Positions 1 to 5,768 of a stretch of 5,768 nt of DNA are shown here, piece by piece. Source of the DNA: Cohaesibacteraceae bacterium (GTDB taxonomy: Bacteria; Pseudomonadota; Alphaproteobacteria; Rhizobiales; Cohaesibacteraceae); assembly GCA_016764535.1 (NCBI GenBank), contig JAESRR010000096.1, positions 1 to 5,768 on the forward strand. Reading direction: 5' to 3'. Each line of letters opens with the position of its first letter. The stretch's first letter is position 1. A program made the translations under genes and the position numbers. The notes below the pieces were generated by a model, which saw only the letters and a list, made by a program, of their open reading frames with translations, had not been told where the DNA came from and searched no databases.

Positions 1-554
1 CTGAAACGGCAAGTGTTTTTGGAGAAATGCTGACTTTTAAATCCTTGCTGGCCAAAACCACCAATATCGCCGAACGCCGGGCTTTGATTGCCGGTAAAGT
101 GGAAGACATGCTTAATACTGTGGTGAGGCAAGTGGCATTTTACCTGTATGAGCGAAAAGTTCATAATGCGCGGCGGATCGGGGAGCTGACCGCAAGTGAA
201 ATCTCCAAACTATGGATGAGTGTTCAGGCCGACAGCCTTGGACCGTCTGTACGTTTGGGACCGGGGTATGAAAATTATTGGGTCTATGTGCCCCATTTTA
301 TCCATTCACCGTTTTATGTTTACGCTTATGCGTTTGGTGATTGTCTGGTCAATTCTCTGTATGCGGTTTACGAGCAATCCGGATCCGGGTTTGAGCAGAA
401 ATACATGGATATGCTACGAGCTGGAGGCACCAAGCATCATAAAGATTTGTTGGCACCTTTTGGTCTTGATGCTTCCAAACCGGATTTTTGGAATCAGGGC
501 CTTCCCGTTGTCGAGGCTTTGATTGACGAGCTTGAAGCATTGGAAGGCCGGTAG
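1..554 (+). CDS. pepF: Oligoendopeptidase F, pepF/M3 family (3' part only)
   Basis: This is the C-terminal 183 residues of a zinc metallopeptidase that would cleave short peptides in the cytoplasm. The reading frame is open from base 3 to the TAG at 552-554, and the start lies before the window, so the apparent ATG at 27 is internal. The first complete codons spell ETASVFGEML, the conserved block after the HExxH zinc site in pepF/M3 peptidases. By alignment with thimet oligopeptidase its first Glu should be the third zinc ligand; HExxH itself is outside the window. The segment PHFIHSPFYVYAYAFGD (291-341) matches the His/Tyr-rich substrate-binding region near the C terminus of the family. Family members are about 600 residues, so roughly the last third is here. 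There is no frameshift or early stop. The kinase gene follows after 34 bases, so the two may be cotranscribed. The family is clear; the exact peptide substrates are not. Confidence 0.9.
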   Translation, partial: ETASVFGEMLTFKSLLAKTTNIAERRALIAGKVEDMLNTVVRQVAFYLYERKVHNARRIGELTASEISKLWMSVQADSLGPSVRLGPGYENYWVYVPHFIHSPFYVYAYAFGDCLVNSLYAVYEQSGSGFEQKYMDMLRAGGTKHHKDLLAPFGLDASKPDFWNQGLPVVEALIDELEALEGR

Positions 555-562
555 GATTCGGC

Positions 563-586
563 ATGGAAAGTAAGTTGGTATTCTAG
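563..586 (+). CDS. Possible 7-codon leader ORF before the kinase gene
   Basis: A minimal frame, ATG to TAG, would encode MESKLVF. It has an AGGA at 553-556, six bases before its ATG and overlapping the pepF stop codon. Its own stop ends two bases before the kinase ATG at 589, and the kinase start has no good Shine-Dalgarno of its own at normal spacing. This geometry could let ribosomes ending pepF restart here and then restart on the kinase. It is only inferred from spacing; a frame this short can easily arise by chance. Confidence 0.15.
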   Translation: MESKLVF

Positions 587-588
587 TT

Positions 589-1938
589 ATGGGCAATGAG
601 AATAATCGACTTGCCGGGCGTGTAAAAAGATATGCCCGGGTTGGGGCCGGACTGAGTGGAGTTGCAGTTAAACTCGCCGGTACCAGGATATTTGGTGATT
701 CCCGGGACCCTGACAGATTTGCAACTGACCTGGCAAAGGCACTTGGTGGACTTCGGGGGCCATTGATGAAAATCGCCCAGTTACTCTCTGCAATACCTGA
801 TGCTTTGCCTCCCGCGTATGCGGAAGCGCTTGGCGAATTACAATCCAACGCACCTCCGATGGGTTGGTCTTTTGTAAAACGCCGTATGCGTGCCGAACTT
901 GGAGTCGACTGGCAGACTGCATTTGAGAACTTTGATAAAAATTCATCAGCGGCAGCTTCGCTGGGTCAGGTACACAGAGCAGCGCATAAAAACGGTCAAC
1001 ATCTTGCGTGTAAACTTCAATATCCGGACATGGCTTCGACTGTTGAGGCGGATCTTAATCAGCTCGAAGTCATCTTTGCATTGCATCGACGGATGCAGGG
1101 AGTAATTGATACATCCCAAATTGCACTGGAATTATCGGATCGAATTCGCGAAGAGCTGGATTATATTCGCGAAGCAAAACACATTTCGCTCTACAGAAGT
1201 ATTTTTCAGTCAGATGAAAGAATACAGGTACCCGAAACATTTCCGGAATTGTCCACGGGCAGATTATTGACGATGGAATGGTTGGAAGGCAGACCATTGC
1301 TGTCATTTCGGGAGCATTCTGCCGACCAGCGTAACAGGCTTGCCGAAATTATGTTTCGAGCATGGTGGATGCCGCTGACCAGTGTTGGTATTATTCACGG
1401 AGATCCACATCCCGGCAATTATTCCGTATTTGGCGAAGATAATCAGGTGGCTGGAATAAATTTGTTGGACTACGGATGTATACGGATTTTTCCCCCTCGA
1501 TTTGTCGAAAGTGTTGTTGCGCTTTACAGAGGTCTTGAGGCTGGCGATGAAGAACTGATTGTATCGGCTTATGAAGCCTGGGGATTCAAGGGGATAGATC
1601 GGGAACTCATTGATATTCTGAATATATGGGCGAGGTTTATCTATGGGCCGATGCTTGAAGATCGAAAGCGCAGCCTCGCGGACGGCATAAAACCAGGGCA
1701 ATATGGTCGAAAAGAGGCCTTTAGGGTACACACTGCTCTAAAAGCGCGTGGGCCACTCACGATACCAAGGGAATTTGTTTTCATGGACAGGGCTGCCATC
1801 GGTCTTGGCAGCGCTTTTTTACATTTGGATGCTGAATTGAATTTCTATCAGTTGTTTCAGGAACAAATTGACGGTTTTGATCTTGATTCTTTGACAGTGC
1901 GTCAACAATCAGAAATTGAGCTTGCCGGGCTGTTGTGA
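589..1938 (+). CDS. ABC1/AarF/UbiB-family atypical kinase (ADCK-like)
   Basis: This 449-residue protein has the full ABC1 (UbiB/ADCK) kinase-like fold signature. The motifs in order are: a KxGQ-type motif as K61-I-A63-Q64; the Ala-rich loop AAASLGQVH (121-129) replacing the Gly-rich loop; the ATP-site lysine in CKLQYP (K142); an ExD motif (E189-L-D191); the catalytic loop HGDPHPGN (270-277, with D272 and N277); and DYG (294-296) in the DFG position. UbiB members support ubiquinone synthesis, probably as ATPases rather than ordinary protein kinases, but many ABC1 proteins have no known role. It is shorter than classical UbiB (about 540 residues) and lacks the hydrophobic C-terminal tail, so it is probably a soluble or peripheral protein and I do not call it ubiB. 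The frame is closed by an in-frame TAA at 571, which makes ATG 589 the only sensible start. It follows pepF closely and may share its transcript. Confidence 0.88.
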   Translation: MGNENNRLAGRVKRYARVGAGLSGVAVKLAGTRIFGDSRDPDRFATDLAKALGGLRGPLMKIAQLLSAIPDALPPAYAEALGELQSNAPPMGWSFVKRRMRAELGVDWQTAFENFDKNSSAAASLGQVHRAAHKNGQHLACKLQYPDMASTVEADLNQLEVIFALHRRMQGVIDTSQIALELSDRIREELDYIREAKHISLYRSIFQSDERIQVPETFPELSTGRLLTMEWLEGRPLLSFREHSADQRNRLAEIMFRAWWMPLTSVGIIHGDPHPGNYSVFGEDNQVAGINLLDYGCIRIFPPRFVESVVALYRGLEAGDEELIVSAYEAWGFKGIDRELIDILNIWARFIYGPMLEDRKRSLADGIKPGQYGRKEAFRVHTALKARGPLTIPREFVFMDRAAIGLGSAFLHLDAELNFYQLFQEQIDGFDLDSLTVRQQSEIELAGLL

Positions 1939-2022
1939 AGATGGTTTGGGAAATTAATCCACATTTTTCGATGTTCCAGGACAATTGATCCGATATGACG
2001 CAGGGCATTGTTGGTAAGAACA

Positions 2023-2051
2023 TTGCGTGAAAGGCCCATCGACTTTATAAA
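2023..2051 (+). promoter_or_regulatory. Candidate sigma70-type promoter for the pnt operon
   Basis: TTGCGT at 2023-2028 and TATAAA at 2046-2051 are separated by 17 bases, the preferred spacing for a housekeeping sigma promoter. Transcription would start near 2058, giving a leader of about 25 bases before the ATG at 2083. It lies in the only sizeable gap before the small membrane protein gene and pntAA, where an operon promoter is expected. The match is by eye and the -35 box is imperfect. I saw no convincing operator in the rest of the gap (1939-2022). Confidence 0.4.
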
Positions 2052-2070
2052 AATGTTAAATTGTATTTTG

Positions 2071-2077
2071 AAAGGGA
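2071..2077 (+). promoter_or_regulatory. Ribosome binding site fixing the small-protein start
   Basis: AAAGGGA ends five bases before ATG 2083. It supports that start over the in-frame TTG at 2008, which would place the candidate promoter and this site inside the coding region and add 25 residues unlike the family. Confidence 0.6.
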
Positions 2078-2082
2078 CAAAC

Positions 2083-2217
2083 ATGTCTGACCAAAATGAT
2101 TCTGCAATGGACTACGCCGAGCATGACAAAACATATGTCCGCTTTCTTGGTATGACCAAATATGGCGTGATTGGCACGCTGGTTATTGTTGGCCTGATGG
2201 CCATTTTCTTGACCTGA
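2083..2217 (+). CDS. Small single-span membrane protein, aa3-type cytochrome c oxidase subunit IV family
   Basis: This is a 44-residue protein. It has a short acidic, polar N-terminal part containing MDYAEHDKTYVRFL (residues 9-22), followed by one membrane span (about 26-43, GVIGTLVIVGLMAIFL) reaching almost to the C terminus. The pattern of MDY, then a His or acidic residue, then TY and a C-terminal hydrophobic helix ending in MAIFL resembles the bacterial aa3-type cytochrome c oxidase subunit IV family (COX4_pro_2). Those are tiny subunits that pack against the oxidase core in the inner membrane and are not essential for its activity. From memory, such genes often sit just upstream of pntAA in alphaproteobacteria, as here. 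No other oxidase gene is in the window, so its actual partner is open: cytochrome oxidase, the transhydrogenase, or neither. The Shine-Dalgarno at 2071-2077 sets the start. It lies 68 bases before pntAA with no clear promoter between, so the two are probably cotranscribed. Confidence 0.75.
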   Translation: MSDQNDSAMDYAEHDKTYVRFLGMTKYGVIGTLVIVGLMAIFLT

Positions 2218-2272
2218 ATTGATTAATTCCGACCCGGGTAAACAGGGTGCATTCCAAATTTAATATACAGAT

Positions 2273-2278
2273 GGGGGA
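2273..2278 (+). promoter_or_regulatory. Ribosome binding site fixing the pntAA start
   Basis: GGGGGA lies seven bases before ATG 2286. It decides between that start and the in-frame GTG at 2247 and ATG at 2271. The protein then begins MKLAVPTE, matching the usual N terminus of PntAA proteins. Confidence 0.65.
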
Positions 2279-2285
2279 CACAGCG

Positions 2286-3440
2286 ATGAAACTTGCCGTG
2301 CCGACAGAAGTCGACAAGGAAGAAACGCGCGTCGCAGCTTCGCCCGATTCCGTGAAAAAATTAACGGGACTCGGATTTGAAGTTGTCATACAGGCCGGTG
2401 CCGGAACCAAATCCCGTATTACTGATGCGGATTTTGAAACTGCCGGAGCCAAAATTGTGAAGACCGCAGCATCAGTCTATAAAGACGCGGATGTTGTTCT
2501 CAAGGTTCGCCGACCTGCATCTGTGGAATTAAAGTATCTGAAAAAACACACGCTGGTTTTTGCCACAATGGACCCGCATGGTCATGAAGATGAAATTGCA
2601 GCCATTGCGAAAACCGGTGCAAGTGCATTTGCTATGGAATTGATGCCCCGAATAACACGAGCCCAGTCCATGGATGTATTGTCCAGTCAGGCAAATCTGG
2701 CGGGCTACCAGGCTGTTATAGATGCATCATCTGAATTTGGCCGCGCTATCCCGATGATGATGACAGCTGCTGGAACAGTTCCCGCCGCAAGGGTTTTCGT
2801 TATGGGAGCAGGTGTTGCCGGACTTCAGGCGATAGCAACAGCCCGTCGCCTTGGTGCGATTGTGACTGCAACGGATGTACGTCCAGCATCAAAGGAACAG
2901 GTTGAATCTCTTGGTGCCAAATTTGTGGCAGTGGAAGATGAAGAGTTTAAACAGGCCGAGACGTCTGGTGGTTACGCCAAACAAATGTCCCAAGCATATC
3001 AGCACAAACAGGCGGAGCTTGTTGCCGCTCACATTTCCAAACAGGATATTGTGATTACCACTGCACTTATTCCAGGGCGACCGGCTCCCAAACTCATATC
3101 CAAAGCAATGATTGCCAGTATGAAGTCTGGTTCTGTTCTGGTTGATCTGGCGGTTGAACGCGGCGGGAATGTTGAGGGTTCAAAACCGGGCAAGGTTGTG
3201 GACATTGGCAATGTTCGCATTGTTGGTCACTTGAACGTTAGTGGTCGAATCGCTGCCTCTGCGTCGGCACTTTACGCCAGAAACCTGTTGGCGTTCCTGG
3301 CAACGATGGTCGACACAGAAAAATCCGTGATTGATGTGAACTGGGAAGATGAGCTGGTTTCCGCAACTCTTCTCACCCGCGATGGCGCAATTGTTCACCC
3401 GTCGTTTAAGGGTTCCAAAGAAGGGGCGGTAAATAAATGA
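2286..3440 (+). CDS. pntAA: NAD(P) transhydrogenase subunit alpha part 1 (domain I, NAD(H)-binding)
   Basis: This 384-residue cytoplasmic subunit binds NAD(H) and passes hydride to NADP+ held by PntB, in a reaction driven by proton entry. The N-terminal AlaDH/PNT-type domain starts at residue 1 with MKLAVPTEVDKEETRVA. The loop PRITRAQSMD (121-130) has R122, Q127 and D130 at the same spacing as the R127-Q132-D135 loop of Rhodospirillum rubrum domain I, which contacts the nicotinamide. It is followed by LSSQANLAGYQAV. The Rossmann fingerprint GAGVAG (174-179) leads to the acidic residue in TATDVRP (D197), expected to hold the adenosine ribose. SGGYAKQM (227-234) is the mobile loop with its Tyr at 230. 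The length matches the separate domain I protein of the three-gene type; in E. coli it is fused to the membrane part. The stop overlaps the pntAB start as ATGA, which suggests translational coupling. The gene appears intact with all key residues present. Confidence 0.97.
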   Translation: MKLAVPTEVDKEETRVAASPDSVKKLTGLGFEVVIQAGAGTKSRITDADFETAGAKIVKTAASVYKDADVVLKVRRPASVELKYLKKHTLVFATMDPHGHEDEIAAIAKTGASAFAMELMPRITRAQSMDVLSSQANLAGYQAVIDASSEFGRAIPMMMTAAGTVPAARVFVMGAGVAGLQAIATARRLGAIVTATDVRPASKEQVESLGAKFVAVEDEEFKQAETSGGYAKQMSQAYQHKQAELVAAHISKQDIVITTALIPGRPAPKLISKAMIASMKSGSVLVDLAVERGGNVEGSKPGKVVDIGNVRIVGHLNVSGRIAASASALYARNLLAFLATMVDTEKSVIDVNWEDELVSATLLTRDGAIVHPSFKGSKEGAVNK

Positions 3441-3901
3441 GCGAACTTTCACCACAGGATGTGCTTGAAAAAGCACGCGCTGCTGCGACTGAAGCCCAAT
3501 TGGCTGCGGAACATGCGCAAACAGCGGCTCAACAAGCCATGGAGCAGGTCATTCAGCTTGAGAATACACTTGGTGATGCTGCAAGTGCCATATCTGGCGG
3601 GGTAATTGATCCATTTGTGTTTCGATTATCGATTTTTGTGCTGGCAATTTTTATTGGATATTTTGTTGTTTGGTCGATTACACCGGCATTGCATACACCG
3701 CTGATGTCGGTCACCAATGCAATTTCCTCGGTGATAATTGTCGGAGCCCTGCTTGCAGTAGGAGCCGAAGTTGTTGATGCAGATGGTGGCATTGCAAAAT
3801 GGTTCGGATTTTTTGGACTAATGCTTGCTGCCGTGAATATATTTGGCGGATTCCTCGTCACCCAGCGCATGCTTGCCATGTACAAGAAAAAAGCAAGGTA
3901 G
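3437..3901 (+). CDS. pntAB: NAD(P) transhydrogenase subunit alpha part 2 (membrane subunit)
   Basis: This 154-residue membrane protein supplies the first part of domain II, the proton-translocating region, and pairs with the spans of PntB. Three membrane helices are visible, at about 60-82, 90-110 and 121-142, with a positively charged C-terminal end (YKKKAR). The block HTPLMSVTNAISSVIIVGALL lies at 86-106; HTPLMSVTNAISS is the family hallmark. Before the first helix is a soluble segment of about 55 residues, very rich in Ala, Gln and Glu (roughly 6-45) and likely helical or coiled-coil. The start ATG overlaps the pntAA stop by four bases, with AAGGGG at 3421-3426 as a likely ribosome binding site inside pntAA. 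pntB starts 11 bases after its stop. In E. coli this part is fused to domain I as the C terminus of PntA. Confidence 0.95.
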   Translation: MSELSPQDVLEKARAAATEAQLAAEHAQTAAQQAMEQVIQLENTLGDAASAISGGVIDPFVFRLSIFVLAIFIGYFVVWSITPALHTPLMSVTNAISSVIIVGALLAVGAEVVDADGGIAKWFGFFGLMLAAVNIFGGFLVTQRMLAMYKKKAR

Positions 3902-3912
3902 GAAGCTGAATC

Positions 3913-5310
3913 ATGTCCGCTAATATTACGGCACTTCTTTATCTTATATCCGCCATCCTTTTCATTATGAGCCTTCGCGGGTTATCGAGCCCCGAATCGT
4001 CTCGCCGGGGCAATTATTATGGTATGATCGGCATGGCTATCGCCGTGGCGACCACTCTGGTTAACGCTTCTCCTTCGCCTACTGACTGGGTTATGATTAC
4101 AATAGCATTTGTGATTGGCGGTGGCGGTGGCGCAATCGTGGCACGACGCATACCCATGACCGCAATGCCACAGCTTGTAGCTGCATTTCATTCTCTTGTT
4201 GGACTTGCTGCGGTTCTTGTTGCGGCGGCGGCTCTTTATGCACCGTCTGCATTTGGTATTGGAAGTACAGGATCGATTGCAGGTGCGAGCCTTCTTGAAA
4301 TGGCAATTGGTGCAGCAATTGGTGCGCTAACATTTACAGGCTCTGTCATCGCTTTCCTCAAGCTTGACGGACGCATGTCGGGCTCTCCGATCATGCTACC
4401 TGCAAGGCATCTGATAAATATCGCCCTTGCGGTGTTGTTGGTTGTTCTGGTCATACTGTTCATGGATTCAGAGAGTTATGCGTTGTTCTGGGCCATAACC
4501 GGAGTGGCTTTGCTACTTGGCATCTTGTTGATCATTCCGATCGGGGGCGCCGATATGCCTGTGGTCGTGTCAATGCTGAATTCATATTCGGGCTGGGCGG
4601 CAGCAGGTATCGGCTTCACGCTGGGAAATACCGCATTGATAATTACCGGTGCTTTGGTTGGTTCCTCCGGTGCCATTTTGTCCTACATTATGTGTAAGGC
4701 GATGAACCGGTCATTCATCTCGGTAATCCTGGGAGGTTTTGGTACTCAGGATGCAGCCGCCGGTGCTGGAGCAACAGAACAAAGACCCGTCAAGCTGGGT
4801 GCAGCTGAAGATGCAGCCTTTATCATGAAAAATGCATCAAAGGTCATTATTGTTCCTGGATATGGAATGGCTGTGGCTCAGGCTCAACATGCATTGAGAG
4901 AGATGGCCGACAAGCTAAAGGCAGAAGGCGTGGAAGTGAAATATGCCATTCATCCTGTCGCTGGTCGTATGCCAGGTCATATGAATGTTCTGTTGTCCGA
5001 AGCCAATGTTCCCTATGACGAGGTGTTTGAGTTGGAAGACATCAATTCCGAGTTTGCCCAGGCAGATGTTGCGCTCGTGATAGGTGCCAACGATGTCACA
5101 AATCCGGCGGCGCGGGATGATCCCACTTCACCAATTTACGGAATGCCTATTCTTGACGTTGATAAAGCAGGTACATGCCTGTTTATGAAGCGTTCTCTTG
5201 GAGCAGGATATGCCGGGATCGAAAACGAGCTGTTCTTCCGTGACAAAACCATGATGCTTCTATCTGATGCAAAAAAGATGGTCGAGAATATCGTCAAGGC
5301 ACTTGATTGA
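3913..5310 (+). CDS. pntB: NAD(P) transhydrogenase subunit beta (membrane domain II and NADP(H)-binding domain III)
   Basis: This 465-residue protein is full length for the family. The N-terminal half (to about 260) is strongly hydrophobic with around eight or nine membrane spans. It contains MTAMPQLVAAFHSLVGLAA (82-100), whose H93 corresponds to the proton-pathway His91 of E. coli PntB, and GGADMPVVVSMLNSYSGW (211-228), whose D214 corresponds to Asp213. A hinge rich in Ala, Gly and Gln (about 278-297) leads to cytoplasmic domain III. That domain has the nucleotide fingerprint GYGMAVAQAQ (316-325), HPVAGRMPGHMNVLLSEA (347-364), GANDVTNPAA (391-400, D394) and MKRSLGAGYAG (425-435). The K426-R-S428 of the last motif should hold the 2'-phosphate of NADP. 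AGGAAG at 3900-3905 is a well-placed ribosome binding site. It is the last gene of the operon, 23 bases before the terminator hairpin. No motif is missing or damaged. Confidence 0.97.
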   Translation: MSANITALLYLISAILFIMSLRGLSSPESSRRGNYYGMIGMAIAVATTLVNASPSPTDWVMITIAFVIGGGGGAIVARRIPMTAMPQLVAAFHSLVGLAAVLVAAAALYAPSAFGIGSTGSIAGASLLEMAIGAAIGALTFTGSVIAFLKLDGRMSGSPIMLPARHLINIALAVLLVVLVILFMDSESYALFWAITGVALLLGILLIIPIGGADMPVVVSMLNSYSGWAAAGIGFTLGNTALIITGALVGSSGAILSYIMCKAMNRSFISVILGGFGTQDAAAGAGATEQRPVKLGAAEDAAFIMKNASKVIIVPGYGMAVAQAQHALREMADKLKAEGVEVKYAIHPVAGRMPGHMNVLLSEANVPYDEVFELEDINSEFAQADVALVIGANDVTNPAARDDPTSPIYGMPILDVDKAGTCLFMKRSLGAGYAGIENELFFRDKTMMLLSDAKKMVENIVKALD

Positions 5311-5333
5311 TCTGCAAACAAAGTGAATTCAAA

Positions 5334-5369
5334 AAAAGCCGCGTGTTGGGTGACCATCACGCGGCTTTT
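5334..5369. terminator. Bidirectional intrinsic terminator between pntB and the TPR gene
   Basis: AAAAGCCGCGTG (5334-5345) and CACGCGGCTTTT (5358-5369) are perfect inverted repeats: a 12-bp stem with a GC-rich core and a 12-base loop. The T-run on the right ends pntB transcription. The A-run at 5331-5337 becomes a U-run for transcripts from the opposite strand, so the same element can end the convergent TPR gene. Its position between two converging genes fits that double role. Confidence 0.9.
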
Positions 5370-5447
5370 GGTATTCTCAAATAATTGAATTCCGCCAGTC
5401 TATACACACACCGATATTGCAAAGCGGGGATCGAACTATTTTTGTTT

Positions 5448-5768
5448 TCAGGAGGTACGTTTGTAATTTTTTGTGCGGTCTGCGCCTTCGCGGGCAGGCT
5501 GGTACCCTGGGTTGATTCCCAACGCCCGTTTGTAGGATTTGTTGGCCTTTTTCAAAATGCCAAGCCGTTCCAGAGCCAGACCCTGGTTCGTCCATGCGCG
5601 GTAGTTATGGCGATCGATCTTGAGGGCCTGACTTATGTCAGACAGCGCTGCCTGTTGATCATTAAGCGCAAGATAACTGGCACCACGAGCGTTGAATGAA
5701 TCAGCGATGCGGGCATTTCTGCTGAGAGAAGCCGTGTAGTCGTCAATCGCCTGATTGTGGTTCCCGCG
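5448..5768 (-). CDS. Tetratricopeptide repeat protein (C-terminal part only)
   Basis: On the reverse strand the frame is open from the right edge of the window to a TGA at 5450-5448, giving the last 106 residues of a protein whose start lies beyond 5768. It has TPR repeats in strict 34-residue register: the invariant Ala of position 20 appears at A7, A41 and A75 of the visible part. The last repeat (56-89) matches the consensus best, with W59, G63, A75, Y79, A82 and P87 at positions 4, 8, 20, 24, 27 and 32. The middle repeat has G29, A41 and A48; the first is cut by the window edge. A basic tail (about 93-106, ending KNYKRTS) follows. TPR repeats form helical scaffolds for protein binding; the partner, cell location and function cannot be told from this fragment. 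A signal peptide, if any, would be outside the window. It converges on pntB and shares its terminator. Confidence 0.85.
   Translation of the reverse strand, partial: RGNHNQAIDDYTASLSRNARIADSFNARGASYLALNDQQAALSDISQALKIDRHNYRAWTNQGLALERLGILKKANKSYKRALGINPGYQPAREGADRTKNYKRTS

Noticed and set aside
414..848. Reverse open frame of 144 codons spanning the pepF-kinase junction
   Set aside because: It is antisense to two well-supported genes and its translation shows no domain, so it is a shadow frame.
2008..2082. TTG at 2008 as a longer start for the small membrane protein
   Set aside because: The extension would cover the candidate promoter and the AAAGGGA site and does not resemble the family; ATG 2083 fits better.
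2216..2229. Inverted repeat GAATT-GATT-AATTC just after the small-protein stop
   Set aside because: The arms are only five AT-rich bases and it has only one FNR-like half (TTGAT) without its partner, which is too weak to call an operator.
2247..2285. GTG at 2247 or ATG at 2271 as the pntAA start
   Set aside because: Both add residues ahead of the family N terminus MKLAVP. The good Shine-Dalgarno at 2273-2278 points to ATG 2286.
4117..4131. GGT/GGC tandem triplets
   Set aside because: They encode the conserved Gly-rich turn of PntB (residues 69-73), so they are coding constraint rather than a separate repeat.
4303..4325. Tandem repeat GCAATTGGTGC, two copies at 12-base spacing
   Set aside because: It encodes AIGAAIGA in a membrane helix of PntB, where small-residue repeats are normal; no sign of a mobile or regulatory repeat.
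5420..5445. T-loop-like sequence TTCGATCCCC on the reverse strand, suggesting a tRNA end
   Set aside because: The flanking bases do not pair into a T stem, and no anticodon arm or acceptor stem could be found around it.
5385..5699. Forward open frame of 104 codons opposite the TPR gene
   Set aside because: It lies over the reverse-strand TPR coding region, which has a clear repeat register. Its own translation is Cys- and Phe-rich with no recognisable domain.

Overview
The window looks like ordinary chromosome from an alphaproteobacterium with moderate, not high, GC. Three things suggest this. The nicotinamide nucleotide transhydrogenase is split into three genes (pntAA-pntAB-pntB, the Rhodospirillum rubrum type). 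A 44-residue protein resembling the alphaproteobacterial aa3-type cytochrome oxidase subunit IV lies directly upstream of it. The ABC1/UbiB-like kinase carries a KxAQ form of its signature motif. Nothing resembles a phage, insertion sequence, CRISPR array or RNA gene.

Layout, left to right. Positions 1-554 hold the 3' end of a pepF/M3-family oligoendopeptidase gene whose start lies before the window. After 34 bases comes an ABC1/AarF/UbiB-family atypical kinase (589-1938), probably in the same transcript. A 144-base gap (1939-2082) separates it from the next block and contains a plausible sigma70-type promoter. That block is a 44-codon single-span membrane protein gene (2083-2217), then pntAA (2286-3440), pntAB (3437-3901, overlapping pntAA by ATGA) and pntB (3913-5310). 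It ends at a strong hairpin terminator (5334-5369) that can work in both directions. On the opposite strand, converging on the terminator, is the 3' end of a tetratricopeptide-repeat (TPR) gene (5448-5768), whose start lies beyond the right edge.

The pnt genes form the functional core. PntAA binds NAD(H) in the cytoplasm, PntAB and the N-terminal part of PntB form the proton channel, and the C-terminal domain of PntB binds NADP(H). Together they use the proton-motive force to make NADPH from NADH. The small protein upstream ties the operon to respiratory membranes by family resemblance, although no other oxidase gene is visible. The kinase belongs to a family linked in part to ubiquinone synthesis, which fits the respiratory theme only loosely. 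All complete genes look intact. No gap without a gene exceeds 300 bases; the longest is the 144-base promoter region.

I did not find a convincing undescribed system. The observations most worth following are the small membrane protein placed in front of pntAA and the tiny open frame just before the kinase start.
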